DNA from: DATJPW01 sp035506215
GTDB lineage: Bacteria; Desulfobacterota; Desulfomonilia; Desulfomonilales; Desulfomonilaceae
Direction of reading: 5' to 3'
Assembly: GCA_035506215.1 (NCBI GenBank)
Contig: DATJPW010000117.1
Location: forward strand, 1 to 17,340
Length of the DNA: 17,340 bases
Translations under genes and position numbers: made by a program
Shown: in pieces, positions 1-6,284 of the stretch
How the letters are laid out: each line of letters starts with the position of its first letter
Position numbering within the stretch: the stretch's first letter is position 1
The notes under the pieces: model-generated
Database searches by the model: none
What the model was told of the DNA's origin: nothing
The model's input: the letters and a program-made list of their open reading frames with translations, nothing else

Positions 1-715
1 GATAACCTATGAACCCTGCTTGATACATGCGCCAAAACTCCACGTCTCTAACCATTTTCTTCTTTTCGTCGGGCGTGCTGTCGATGAACTTTGTCCAGAA
101 GCGAATATTCGCACCGATACCATAGGGCTGCGAATTACGGAGGCACTTCAACACGTCCGTCCTGTTCTCTTCATTCAAAGCCCCTACTGGGCATTGTTCG
201 ACGCAGCTATCGCAGTGAGTGCACAAATCCTCTTCACACCGGGCATCAGACGGCATCTCCAGATCGTTAAGTATGGCCGTAAAGACCACGCGAGTCCCGA
301 ATTGCGGATGAATCACAAGGTTATGTCGGCCGAACTCACCCAGGCCGGCCGCAATCGCCGCGTGCCTCAGCGAAACATCTCCGATGGAGCCCATGGTTTC
401 GAGCTTCATTTCCAGTGGATAGGAAACCGGAACGGACATCGCCTTCGCATTGAATTCCCTGTCCAGAAAACGGACCATTCTGTAGTTGCACGAACGCGAA
501 AATTCCATCAAATCCATTCTGCCGTTCATGGCCACCTGCATATTCGGGCTCTCGCAGCTTGACGGTTCTTTGTATGCCATGACAACGATGGATTTTGCAT
601 CCGAGAAAATAGTTTCCAGCTTGGGAGAACGCGGGCTTTGATAATCCGCGGCCGCTGTAACACCTACATCATCAACGCCAAGATTCAGTGCAAATTCTTT
701 GATACGTTCTTTCAT
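1..715 (-). CDS. QueG/COG1600-like 4Fe-4S protein (3' end outside window)
   Basis: The frame stays open from an ATG at 715 to the left edge: 238 codons are visible and the C-terminus is missing. An AGGAG Shine-Dalgarno lies about 7 nt upstream. The N-terminus (MKERIKEFALNLGVDDVG) and the central RHAAIAAGLGEFGRHNLVIHP stretch (residues about 117-136) resemble the epoxyqueuosine reductase/reductive dehalogenase-related family. A complete CxxCxxCxxxCP motif at C165, C168, C171 and C175 should hold a 4Fe-4S cluster, with extra cysteines at 160 and 191. Members normally carry a second cluster, which would lie beyond the edge. No signal peptide or Tat motif is visible, so a cytoplasmic location is likely. 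The gene follows marR by 46 nt on the same strand, with a copy of the marR operator in the gap, so it is the likely target. The substrate is unknown. True queuosine synthesis is possible, but the sequence around the cluster looks like an uncharacterised side branch. Confidence 0.82.
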   Translation of the reverse strand, partial: MKERIKEFALNLGVDDVGVTAAADYQSPRSPKLETIFSDAKSIVVMAYKEPSSCESPNMQVAMNGRMDLMEFSRSCNYRMVRFLDREFNAKAMSVPVSYPLEMKLETMGSIGDVSLRHAAIAAGLGEFGRHNLVIHPQFGTRVVFTAILNDLEMPSDARCEEDLCTHCDSCVEQCPVGALNEENRTDVLKCLRNSQPYGIGANIRFWTKFIDSTPDEKKKMVRDVEFWRMYQAGFIGY

Positions 716-730
716 GATCCTTCTCCTTTT

Positions 731-744
731 GTTGTATATACAAC
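731..744. promoter_or_regulatory. Candidate MarR operator, copy 2 (upstream of Fe-S gene)
   Basis: A perfect 14-bp palindrome, GTTGTATATACAAC, sits 15 nt upstream of the Fe-S gene start and 17 nt downstream of the marR stop. It is identical to the copy in front of marR at 1241-1254. MarR-family dimers typically bind AT-rich palindromes with TTG/CAA half-sites, which fits. Binding by this MarR is inferred from position and duplication. No clear -35/-10 pair was found here, so it may act on an internal promoter or on read-through from marR. Confidence 0.7.
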
Positions 745-761
745 TTTCGCCACAAAAAAAT

Positions 762-1220
762 TTACCCTGCCCTATCTTTCCTCCATATTCCATTCGCGAT
801 ATTGCAGAGCACTTCGGTTCCCTCTTCTCCAAGAAGACCCGCTGCTTCTTCCTGAGCGCCTTCCCATGCTTCATGGACTTTTGCCAAAAGCTCTTCTCCG
901 GCTGGAGTGACTTTCAAGAACTTCCTTCTTTCGTCTTTAGCCGATACGATATCGAGCCATCCTTTTTTTCTCATACGCTCTATATTTCTGCTGGCGGTGG
1001 ATTTTTCCATCTTTAGACGTTTGCACAAAGTGTCATAGCCGATCTCGCCGCCAAGATAGATAAGCGAGAGGATGCTCATCTGATTGAGCTTGATCCCGAA
1101 CGGGCTCAAAGCAGAGTCGTAGATATTGGTTACCATACGGCTGAGCATGCGTATCCTAACGGCGATGCACTGCCGTGCCCTAGTTCTTGTCATGGATAAT
1201 GTGTCGCCAGATTTCTCCAT
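762..1220 (-). CDS. MarR-family transcriptional regulator
   Basis: A 152-residue winged helix-turn-helix protein. Residues about 46-105 hold the MarR core: a QMSILSLIYLGGEIGYDTLC helix pair, then KMEKSTASRNIERMRKKGW as recognition helix, then the wing with the hallmark DERRK followed by LTPAGEEL-like residues. The length is normal for the family. The ATG at 1220 is chosen. The frame opens further upstream at a TTG (1253), but that codon lies at the predicted transcription start and inside the operator. An AAAGGA sequence lies 13 nt upstream of the ATG, which is rather far; an in-frame ATG at 1193 is the alternative. The gene has its own promoter with the palindrome at +1, and a second palindrome precedes the next gene, so autorepression plus control of the Fe-S gene is likely. 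The ligand is unknown; one Cys near the N-terminus and one near the C-terminus leave redox sensing open. Confidence 0.9.
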   Translation of the reverse strand: MEKSGDTLSMTRTRARQCIAVRIRMLSRMVTNIYDSALSPFGIKLNQMSILSLIYLGGEIGYDTLCKRLKMEKSTASRNIERMRKKGWLDIVSAKDERRKFLKVTPAGEELLAKVHEAWEGAQEEAAGLLGEEGTEVLCNIANGIWRKDRAG

Positions 1221-1240
1221 AATAAGCAGGCTGTCCTTTG

Positions 1241-1254
1241 GTTGTATATACAAC
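1241..1254. promoter_or_regulatory. Candidate MarR operator, copy 1 (at marR +1)
   Basis: A perfect palindrome, GTTGTATATACAAC, begins 4 bp downstream of the marR -10 box and covers the expected transcription start (about 1252). A repressor bound here would block RNA polymerase, the classic autorepression layout. It is identical to the copy at 731-744. Confidence 0.75.
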
Positions 1255-1258
1255 TGAA

Positions 1259-1287
1259 ATGCTACGATAGAAAAACCTCTGTGTCAA
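1259..1287 (-). promoter_or_regulatory. Sigma-70-type promoter of marR
   Basis: On the minus strand a perfect -35 TTGACA (1287-1282) is followed by exactly 17 bp and a -10 TAGCAT (1264-1259, 4 of 6 to consensus). Transcription would start near 1252, inside the palindrome, leaving a leader of about 32 nt before the ATG at 1220. The match and its registration with the operator make it one of the better promoter calls in the window. Confidence 0.65.
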
Positions 1288-1444
1288 TCTATTTCGGATA
1301 CTTGGTTAGTTTGCATTACTCTATGAATGTCGCTGACTCGTCGCATATGCGAAAGCCAGGATTCAGGAAAACGATCTGGATTCCTGTGGAAGCAGGAGTG
1401 ATGAGAGGACTCGTTCCAGGCAGCGCTGGTTGCGACACGTCTTT

Positions 1445-1630
1445 TCAAATCTCGGGTATTGACAGTCGTCGGCAGATTTTCTTGGCTAGTTTGTTCGAGA
1501 TCTCAGCGTGACGAGGTACTGCTTCGACTTCTCCGGTCATTGGATTAGACCATAAGGAATGCTCCGCACCTTCTCGTTTGAGGAAACAACCATGCCTGCG
1601 GAGGTGTCTTAGCAACGAGCTGCGTTTCAC
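1445..1630 (-). CDS. hicA: HicA-family mRNA interferase toxin
   Basis: A 61-residue protein of the usual HicA size. It has the dsRNA-binding-like HicA fold signature: MKRSSLLRHLRRHGC, then KREGAEHSLWSNP with the catalytic histidine H24, and a C-terminal PRHAEISNKLAKKICRRL segment. HicA toxins cleave mRNA and block translation until bound by HicB. Translation starts at a GTG that overlaps the hicB stop (GTGA, 4 nt), so the two genes are translationally coupled with the antitoxin first. The protein looks full length with the active-site residue intact. Confidence 0.88.
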   Translation of the reverse strand: MKRSSLLRHLRRHGCFLKREGAEHSLWSNPMTGEVEAVPRHAEISNKLAKKICRRLSIPEI

Positions 1631-1842
1631 TGCACTAAGACCGTTTCTCGAATAGCGTCTTCGGGCACTCCCCGCAAAGCATCTTCTCGGCGATCCTCCA
1701 GAATGAGTGCAATCGCCTCAGCAAGATTCCTTCGGCATTCTTCGATGGTGCGACCCTGTCCGTTAGCGCCTGGAATTTCAGGACAGTAAGCAATGTACCA
1801 ATCCCCGTCCTGCTCTATGATGGCAGTGAATTCATTGTGCAT
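1627..1842 (-). CDS. hicB: HicB-family antitoxin (short form)
   Basis: A 71-residue antitoxin with the degenerate RNase-H-like HicB fold: EFTAIIEQDGDWYIAYCPEIPG, followed by the GRTIEECRRNLAEAIALIL helix. It neutralises HicA by direct binding. There is no C-terminal ribbon-helix-helix or HTH extension, so unlike longer HicB proteins it probably cannot repress its own promoter alone. The start is an ATG at 1842 with a strong GGAGGA Shine-Dalgarno 4 nt upstream. The final bases overlap hicA. No convincing promoter hexamers were found upstream. The pair sits upstream of marR on the same strand, with 224 bp and a separate marR promoter between them, so it is probably an independent unit. Confidence 0.87.
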   Translation of the reverse strand: MHNEFTAIIEQDGDWYIAYCPEIPGANGQGRTIEECRRNLAEAIALILEDRREDALRGVPEDAIRETVLVQ

Positions 1843-2143
1843 ATGCTCCTCCGTGCATACGTGCTACTTTACACCAAATTGCCGAAAAAGGCAGGCTTTA
1901 TCCTCGTCCAAGAAGACTGTCACCCCCTTTAAAACCCGAAAACCATTGCGAGGCAGGTGCAAGATCCAGTCAGGCAGAAGTCGCTCAGCTTGACCGCTTG
2001 ATCTCCGGCAAAACAAGCTGCACTCGTTGAAAAATAATAATCATGTTGAATTGAGTGGTCGATTCCCGTATTTTGGAAGCCGGCGGTATCATTTGTCTTA
2101 GAAAAACCGGCAAGAGACGCTTGGCTGGAAGGATATGCCATTC
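1843..2143. other. Divergent intergenic region, hicB / fcl
   Basis: About 300 bp between the divergent hicBA and fcl genes. It should hold both promoters, but no -35/-10 pair with acceptable spacing stands out on either strand. A short inverted repeat TGCC-GAAAAA-GGCA lies near 1880. An AT-rich stretch (AAAAATAATAATCATG) lies near 2030. Nothing resembling a tRNA or a conserved coding frame was seen. Confidence 0.5.
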
Positions 2144-3088
2144 ATGAATTCAGCCGGAGCAAATTATCGGGTCTATGTAGCTGGTCATACGGGAATGGTG
2201 GGTTCGGCCATCTGCCGACGTCTGGCCCGGTCCGGTTACACTATGGTCTTGCCCGAGAAACGGGTTGATCTGTGCGATCAGCAGGCGTCGTTATCCTTGA
2301 TAAGGACACTTAAACCCGACTGGATTTTTCTTGCCGCGGCCAGGGTCGGTGGAATACGGGCCAATGACAAATACCCGGCCGATTTTATTTATGCGAATCT
2401 CATGATTCAAACCAATGTCCTGCATGCCGCTTACCTCTGCGGCGTGAGGAAGGCGTTAATTTTAGGAAGTTCATGCATATATCCGAAATTTGCAACTCAG
2501 CCCATGAAAGAAGAGTCGCTCTTGAGCGGATATCTGGAGCCGACCAATCAGGCATATGCGGTCGCCAAAATAGCCGGAATAGTAATGGGTCAATCTTACA
2601 ACAAACAATATGGGACACATTTTATTTCGGTCATGCCAAGCAATCTGTACGGCCCCAACGACAACTTCGATCTCGAAAATTCTCATGTGATCCCGGCAAT
2701 ATTACGGAAGACCCACGAGGCAAAACTTGCAGGGGCCGAATTCGTTGAAATCTGGGGTACGGGCAATCCTCTGAGGGAGTTCCTTCACGTGGACGATTTG
2801 GCGGACGCTTGCGTGTTTCTTATGGAAAACTACGATTCAAGCGAGATCGTAAACATAGGAGTCGGGGTGGATATATCGGTCCGGGAGTTGGCTGACTTGA
2901 TAAAGGATGTTGTCGGCTATGAAGGAGAAATACGCTTCAATCCCGATATGCCTGATGGAACTCCCCGCAAGCTCCTGGACATTGAGCGGCTGAAGTCGTT
3001 GGGATGGAAGCCCTCAATACCTCTTCGAGAAGGGCTAATCGCCACCTATAAGTGGTATCTGGAAAACGAAAATCGCTTGAGGAAATGA
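2144..3088 (+). CDS. fcl: GDP-L-fucose synthase
   Basis: A 314-residue extended short-chain dehydrogenase/reductase that converts GDP-4-keto-6-deoxy-D-mannose to GDP-L-fucose by 3,5-epimerisation and NADPH reduction, for surface polysaccharide. The Rossmann motif GHTGMVG is at residues 14-20. LGSSCIYPK gives the catalytic Ser (109/110), and Tyr138 and Lys142 form the YxxxK pair in AYAVAKIAG. The family-typical SNLYGPNDNFD, LREFLHVDDLADA and NIGVGVDISVRELA segments follow. Length matches the family. The start is ambiguous: an ATG at 2135 is only 1 nt from the GGAAGGA Shine-Dalgarno, while the ATG at 2144 is 10 nt away, so 2144 is preferred. Its usual partner, GDP-mannose 4,6-dehydratase, is not adjacent. 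It converges on the 3178-5978 operon. Confidence 0.92.
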   Translation: MNSAGANYRVYVAGHTGMVGSAICRRLARSGYTMVLPEKRVDLCDQQASLSLIRTLKPDWIFLAAARVGGIRANDKYPADFIYANLMIQTNVLHAAYLCGVRKALILGSSCIYPKFATQPMKEESLLSGYLEPTNQAYAVAKIAGIVMGQSYNKQYGTHFISVMPSNLYGPNDNFDLENSHVIPAILRKTHEAKLAGAEFVEIWGTGNPLREFLHVDDLADACVFLMENYDSSEIVNIGVGVDISVRELADLIKDVVGYEGEIRFNPDMPDGTPRKLLDIERLKSLGWKPSIPLREGLIATYKWYLENENRLRK

Positions 3089-3136
3089 TGCCGTGGTCCT
3101 AGACCGGTTCGCTTTTGAATATTGAACTTTTTCCGG

Positions 3137-3156
3137 GGAGGGACTTTTTGTCCTCC
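3137..3156. terminator. Possible terminator hairpin between convergent genes
   Basis: GGAGG-(G)-AC, a TTTTT loop and GTCCTCC can form a 7-bp stem with one bulged G in the 89-bp gap between the convergent fcl and the 3178-5978 operon. There is no clear T-tract after the stem on either strand, so the call is weak. Confidence 0.25.
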
Positions 3157-3177
3157 GTTCTGCGCCGGCGCCTCTTT

Positions 3178-4098
3178 TCAAAAACTCTTGGTAACTGCTG
3201 CCCTCGCGGCCTGCGACGGCCGGGCGTCAAGGCTGCCCGCGGAAGCGCACAGTTTCACGGCTTCCGGCAAATTGGATAATAAGTCGGCAATAGAAAAAGC
3301 GGGCGAGGGGTTGGTCAAGAAGCCCATAGTACGGTTCGCCTTGGCTGCCAATGTGGCCGCAGCGGGTATGGGCATCCCACTGGCGATCAAAGCTGCTACA
3401 ATACCGGTCAGACTATCGCCCGTTCCTCCTATGGGTTCCATGTTTTCCACACAAGGCTCACAGATTCTTTGGATGATACCTGCTCCCGAGGCGATCAGGT
3501 CACAGCTTCCTTTGACTAGAAGCCAAGTCGGCGCATTTTCATGTCTGTAAGCTCGCTCGATCAGTTCCGGAATTCGTTCCTCTTCTTGCAGCAGAAACCC
3601 TCTTGTGTAAAACGGGTGAGGCGCCATTTCGTCCGCCAGGAATGCCATCTCTCCGGTGTCGGGAGTGAAAAGATCATAGGAAGTTGCAAAGCCGCTCATC
3701 TTTGCGACATACATATAACCCGCGTCTGCAACCAACAGGGGTCTGTCTGTCAGATCGTCGAGCTCAATCAGTATACGGTTGTGCCAATCTATATCAGGCA
3801 GTAGATAATGAAAAACTATCAGTTTCGTATCAGTGCGGTTTTTAAGAGTGCCAACCAGATGCTCGTAAACGCGGGTGCTGCCGTAACCGAGACCGATGTC
3901 TCCAGCAAGTACTGCCCGAGGCGGCTGCACACCAATCACCGAGGCGGTCATGCAGGCAGCGGCCAACAAAGCGGTAGTGCCTCTGGAAACTGGAACGGTG
4001 TGTTCGCCGATGCACAGCTTTCCATCAGCTAGCTCACATGTGGCTTCCACCATGGGAAAATCGTCATAAGGAACCGTCCCGACTATTGTCCACGACAT
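3178..4098 (-). CDS. Stand-alone NAD(P)HX-dehydratase-like (YjeF C-domain/ribokinase fold) enzyme
   Basis: A 306-residue protein whose second half matches the carbohydrate-kinase/YjeF C-terminal family. It has LLVADAGYM (about 121-129), DLFTPDTGEM (142-151, the TPHxGE-like motif), a WLLVKGSCD strand (192-200) and the anion-hole/catalytic GGTGDSLTGIVAALI at 224-238. NAD(P)HX dehydratases use this motif to repair hydrated NAD(P)H with ATP or ADP. There is no YjeF N-terminal epimerase domain, and residues 1-60 are not recognised. The ATG at 4098 has a GAGGAA Shine-Dalgarno and overlaps the DUF3343 gene by 16 nt, so it is the last gene of the yedE operon. Nothing in classical NAD(P)HX repair explains that placement. 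A specialised kinase or dehydratase acting in Se/S metabolism is an alternative. The fold assignment is firm; the substrate is unknown. Confidence 0.78.
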   Translation of the reverse strand: MSWTIVGTVPYDDFPMVEATCELADGKLCIGEHTVPVSRGTTALLAAACMTASVIGVQPPRAVLAGDIGLGYGSTRVYEHLVGTLKNRTDTKLIVFHYLLPDIDWHNRILIELDDLTDRPLLVADAGYMYVAKMSGFATSYDLFTPDTGEMAFLADEMAPHPFYTRGFLLQEEERIPELIERAYRHENAPTWLLVKGSCDLIASGAGIIQRICEPCVENMEPIGGTGDSLTGIVAALIASGMPIPAAATLAAKANRTMGFLTNPSPAFSIADLLSNLPEAVKLCASAGSLDARPSQAARAAVTKSF

Positions 4099-4655
4099 CT
4101 ATTCCTCAATTCCAAATATGCCAGTTGCAGCGCATATCCGCACAGAGTGCTGCCCAGGGTCCGCGGTTCCGGCGCCTCATGTAATTTCTTTCCCACCAGC
4201 CGTTCAGCCAAGAAGGGCACATCCGGGCAACCGCCGCCGGATATGTTCACAATCAATTGGTCTGCCTTGTCGATGGTGATTTTCATGTTGGCAGCTCGTA
4301 CCATCAGATAGTCGCCAAAATCCTTCACCTGGAACAGGCTGACCGGTTCCAGCAGCAAATCGTACAAAGGCAAGATCTGCAACGGTTCCAACTTTGCTTC
4401 TTTCAGGACGCGAGCGACCTTCAGCTCCGACACAATTGGAAATTCAATCGCCAGGTCGCAACCGGTACGCACTTCGGGAGGAGGTCCCTTAACGGCCACG
4501 TCCAGATCCGCCGCTTTCAACAAGGATTCAGCTTTTATTACTTCGCTGGTATGCTGAAAAATCAGCAGCCCACGGCCGGTAATTGGTTTCGCGCCGGGCT
4601 GCCGACCAAAGACAGCATCCCGAAGAGTCCCCAGAAGGTTTTTGAGCGGGCTCAT
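4083..4655 (-). CDS. DUF3343 putative Se/S carrier-like protein with conserved C-terminal Cys domain
   Basis: A 190-residue protein. Residues about 28-97 (GLLIFQHTSEVIKAESLLKA to LQILPL) match DUF3343, a small domain annotated as a putative selenium/sulfur carrier, with C66 in the RTGCDLAIEF segment. A second part (about 115-185) has GGGCPDVPFLAE (C143) and GSTLCGYALQLAY (C172), giving further candidate carrier or metal thiols. Translation starts at an ATG that overlaps the upstream gene stop by one base (TGATG), implying coupling; a frame start at 4715 would overlap far more and lacks a ribosome site. The protein is cytoplasmic, with no signal peptide. It sits between the TusA-like gene and the YjeF-like gene, as expected for a chalcogen relay, but the chemistry is inferred. 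Confidence 0.8.
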   Translation of the reverse strand: MSPLKNLLGTLRDAVFGRQPGAKPITGRGLLIFQHTSEVIKAESLLKAADLDVAVKGPPPEVRTGCDLAIEFPIVSELKVARVLKEAKLEPLQILPLYDLLLEPVSLFQVKDFGDYLMVRAANMKITIDKADQLIVNISGGGCPDVPFLAERLVGKKLHEAPEPRTLGSTLCGYALQLAYLELRNRCRGQ

Positions 4656-4870
4656 CAGCGTTTTAAGCGGAGGCGGTACTCCTCCCCCTCTTCCTTGACT
4701 TCTGCTACTCCCCATCCCTGGTTTGTGGCGGCTCGAGTGATGTTTTCCCGACTCACTTCATTGTCCACAACTATCTCGATTTCGCCTGCTCCGAGTTCCT
4801 TCATTTTCGATACAGCCATCAATACCGGCTGGGGGCATGATAGCCCTCGTGCGTCAACTTTCTCCGACAT
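4655..4870 (-). CDS. TusA/YedF-family sulfur (selenium) carrier
   Basis: A 71-residue SirA/TusA-fold protein with the hallmark VDARGLSCPQPV near the N-terminus. C12 of the CPxP motif would carry a persulfide or selenopersulfide. The length is that of a stand-alone TusA domain. It begins at an ATG with a GAGGAG Shine-Dalgarno, 10 nt after the yedE stop, and its own stop overlaps the next start. In genomes with a YedE transporter, the adjacent TusA-like gene (yedF) is thought to take the imported chalcogen. Here the YedF-type C-terminal domain is absent, and the separate DUF3343 protein may take its place. A general tusA function in tRNA thiolation is possible but less likely in this context. 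Confidence 0.88.
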   Translation of the reverse strand: MSEKVDARGLSCPQPVLMAVSKMKELGAGEIEIVVDNEVSRENITRAATNQGWGVAEVKEEGEEYRLRLKR

Positions 4871-4880
4871 CTTATACTCC

Positions 4881-5978
4881 TCACTCTCCGACGCGCCTGA
4901 TGTTTGTGAAACCTATGTACAAACAAATTAATAACGAAACTACCACGGCGACAATCCCATAGGGACCGATACCAGCCGCTGAACTGGCAAAGCCGAAGTT
5001 GTGGGCGAAGGCTGCCCCGACAATCATGCCGAAAACGAAAATTGCCGCGTCACCGTCCCCCTCTCCAGACATGAACAGTTGTCTTCCAGGACAACCTCCA
5101 GCCAGTGCAAAGGCCAGTCCGGCTACAAGCATACCGGAGAAGTTCCAAAAACTCTGGGTGTGGGCCACCGGCTGATTAGTGAACCCGGGATGGAACTGGT
5201 CAAGAGCCAAATTGGTGGCCCAAGCTGCAACGACAAAAGCAAGGATTCCCAGGAACAGGTGCCAATGTCTGAAGAGTATCAAGTCCCTCAGTGCCCCCAT
5301 AGTGCAAAAACGGCTGCGTTGTGCAATGAAGCCCACGAGTAGGCCTACGACTATGGATATGGCCAAGGGCGCATATTGGGAACCAGGCCCTTTCAAGCTG
5401 TAGAATAGGAGTCCACTCTTGGGCTCATTGGGAAGGGGAGGATAAATCAATCTCAAAGCCAGGAAACTCAATATCACCAGCGGCATAAGAAGTCCCAGTC
5501 CGTAATTCTGTTTAGAGGTACGTCCAAGAGTGTACCCCTGTCTGAAGAAAACGGTTCCTATACCGACCCCGACAGCCAACCCCGCGAACCCGAATAAAGC
5601 ATTGCCGTCGCCGCCGGCAAGACGCAGCAACACCCGCCAGGGGCAACCTAGGAATACCAAAGCTCCGATCATGGCGCACATGCCCAACAAGAATCGAGCA
5701 ATAGGGGCAGATCCGGACCGGGGCCTGAACTCCCTGAACGAGAGAGCGGCGACAAATGACCCGAGGACAAAGCCGATTATTTCGGGGCGTAGATATTGAA
5801 CAAGGTCAGCCCTGTGCAGACCCAAAGCGCCTGCCACATCTCTCTCGAAGCATGCCATGCAAATACCCATGTTGCCCGGGTTACCCCACTTCTGCAAAAG
5901 AGGCGCGAGCACTCCTATGACGACTCCCGCTGCTGTAATGCCTCCCGATGTTGCAAACAGGTTCCTCTTGGGTTCCAA
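4881..5978 (-). CDS. yedE: YedE/YeeE-family transporter (putative selenium transporter)
   Basis: A 365-residue integral membrane protein with roughly nine to ten hydrophobic segments and the conserved cysteine motifs of the putative selenium-transporter branch of the YeeE/YedE family: GNMGICMACFERDVAGALG (C40, C43), FLGCPWRVLLRLAGGD (C112), QRSRFCTMGALRDL (C225) and GGCPGRQLFMSGEGDGD (C296). YeeE relatives import thiosulfate through conserved cysteines; a selenium role is predicted from gene neighbourhoods only. The start is TTG at 5978, six nt after a perfect AGGAGG. A longer frame to an ATG at 6065 has no ribosome site and begins upstream of the promoter at 6025-6053. This is the first gene of a tight four-gene operon (10-nt gap, then overlaps). 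Thiosulfate or another sulfur species remains an alternative cargo. Confidence 0.88.
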   Translation of the reverse strand: MEPKRNLFATSGGITAAGVVIGVLAPLLQKWGNPGNMGICMACFERDVAGALGLHRADLVQYLRPEIIGFVLGSFVAALSFREFRPRSGSAPIARFLLGMCAMIGALVFLGCPWRVLLRLAGGDGNALFGFAGLAVGVGIGTVFFRQGYTLGRTSKQNYGLGLLMPLVILSFLALRLIYPPLPNEPKSGLLFYSLKGPGSQYAPLAISIVVGLLVGFIAQRSRFCTMGALRDLILFRHWHLFLGILAFVVAAWATNLALDQFHPGFTNQPVAHTQSFWNFSGMLVAGLAFALAGGCPGRQLFMSGEGDGDAAIFVFGMIVGAAFAHNFGFASSAAGIGPYGIVAVVVSLLICLYIGFTNIRRVGE

Positions 5979-5984
5979 TTTATG

Positions 5985-5990
5985 CCTCCT
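5985..5990 (-). promoter_or_regulatory. Shine-Dalgarno fixing the TTG start of yedE
   Basis: A perfect AGGAGG lies six nt (CATAAA) upstream of the TTG at 5978. It decides the start against the longer ATG-initiated frame at 6065. Confidence 0.8.
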
Positions 5991-6024
5991 GTTGAGCTTT
6001 ATATGATCCGTAGGTGAGAATTTT

Positions 6025-6053
6025 TTTGTAACCCAATAAGGAATGATAGTCAA
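6025..6053 (-). promoter_or_regulatory. Sigma-70-type promoter of the yedE operon
   Basis: The minus strand shows TTGACT (6053-6048, 5 of 6), 17 bp, then TACAAA (6030-6025, 4 of 6). Transcription would start near 6018, giving a leader of about 40 nt before the TTG start. No terminator-antiterminator structure or obvious operator was seen in the leader. Confidence 0.55.
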
Positions 6054-6284
6054 TACCGATAGCATGCATCGACATACGGAATGTTAATAAGTTTTCCGCG
6101 GGGATGCTTCACTCGGAGAGATAATTCCGTTCGATGTATCTGCCTAACTGAATGCGCAGATCCGGCAGGAAAAAAAACTTGCCTGGTCACGAGTATATGG
6201 CGTAGGATGCGATAATTCCTCCGCCCTGCCTAAAGGCGTCAACTGGGGTGGCGGTTACTTTTCTTTGATTTGAGGGGGACTGTT

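Larger units (their letters stand above)
5979..6284. other. Divergent intergenic region, yedE / Cys-rich gene
   Basis: This 306-bp gap holds the yedE promoter at 6025-6053. For the rightward gene the best candidate is TTGCCT (6179-6184), 18 bp, TAGGAT (6203-6208), 4 of 6 matches each, which is weak. A short stem (CCGGCA with TGCC-T-GG around an A-run) lies at about 6162-6187. No recognised riboswitch or SECIS-like element was identified by eye. Confidence 0.4.

Noticed and set aside
20..562. A 180-codon plus-strand frame
   Set aside because: It is antisense to the 4Fe-4S protein, which has a full CxxCxxCxxxCP motif, a good ribosome site and a recognisable family.
4257..4931. A 224-codon plus-strand frame
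   Set aside because: It lies antisense to the DUF3343 and TusA genes, whose motifs and coupled starts are clear; its product has no recognisable pattern.
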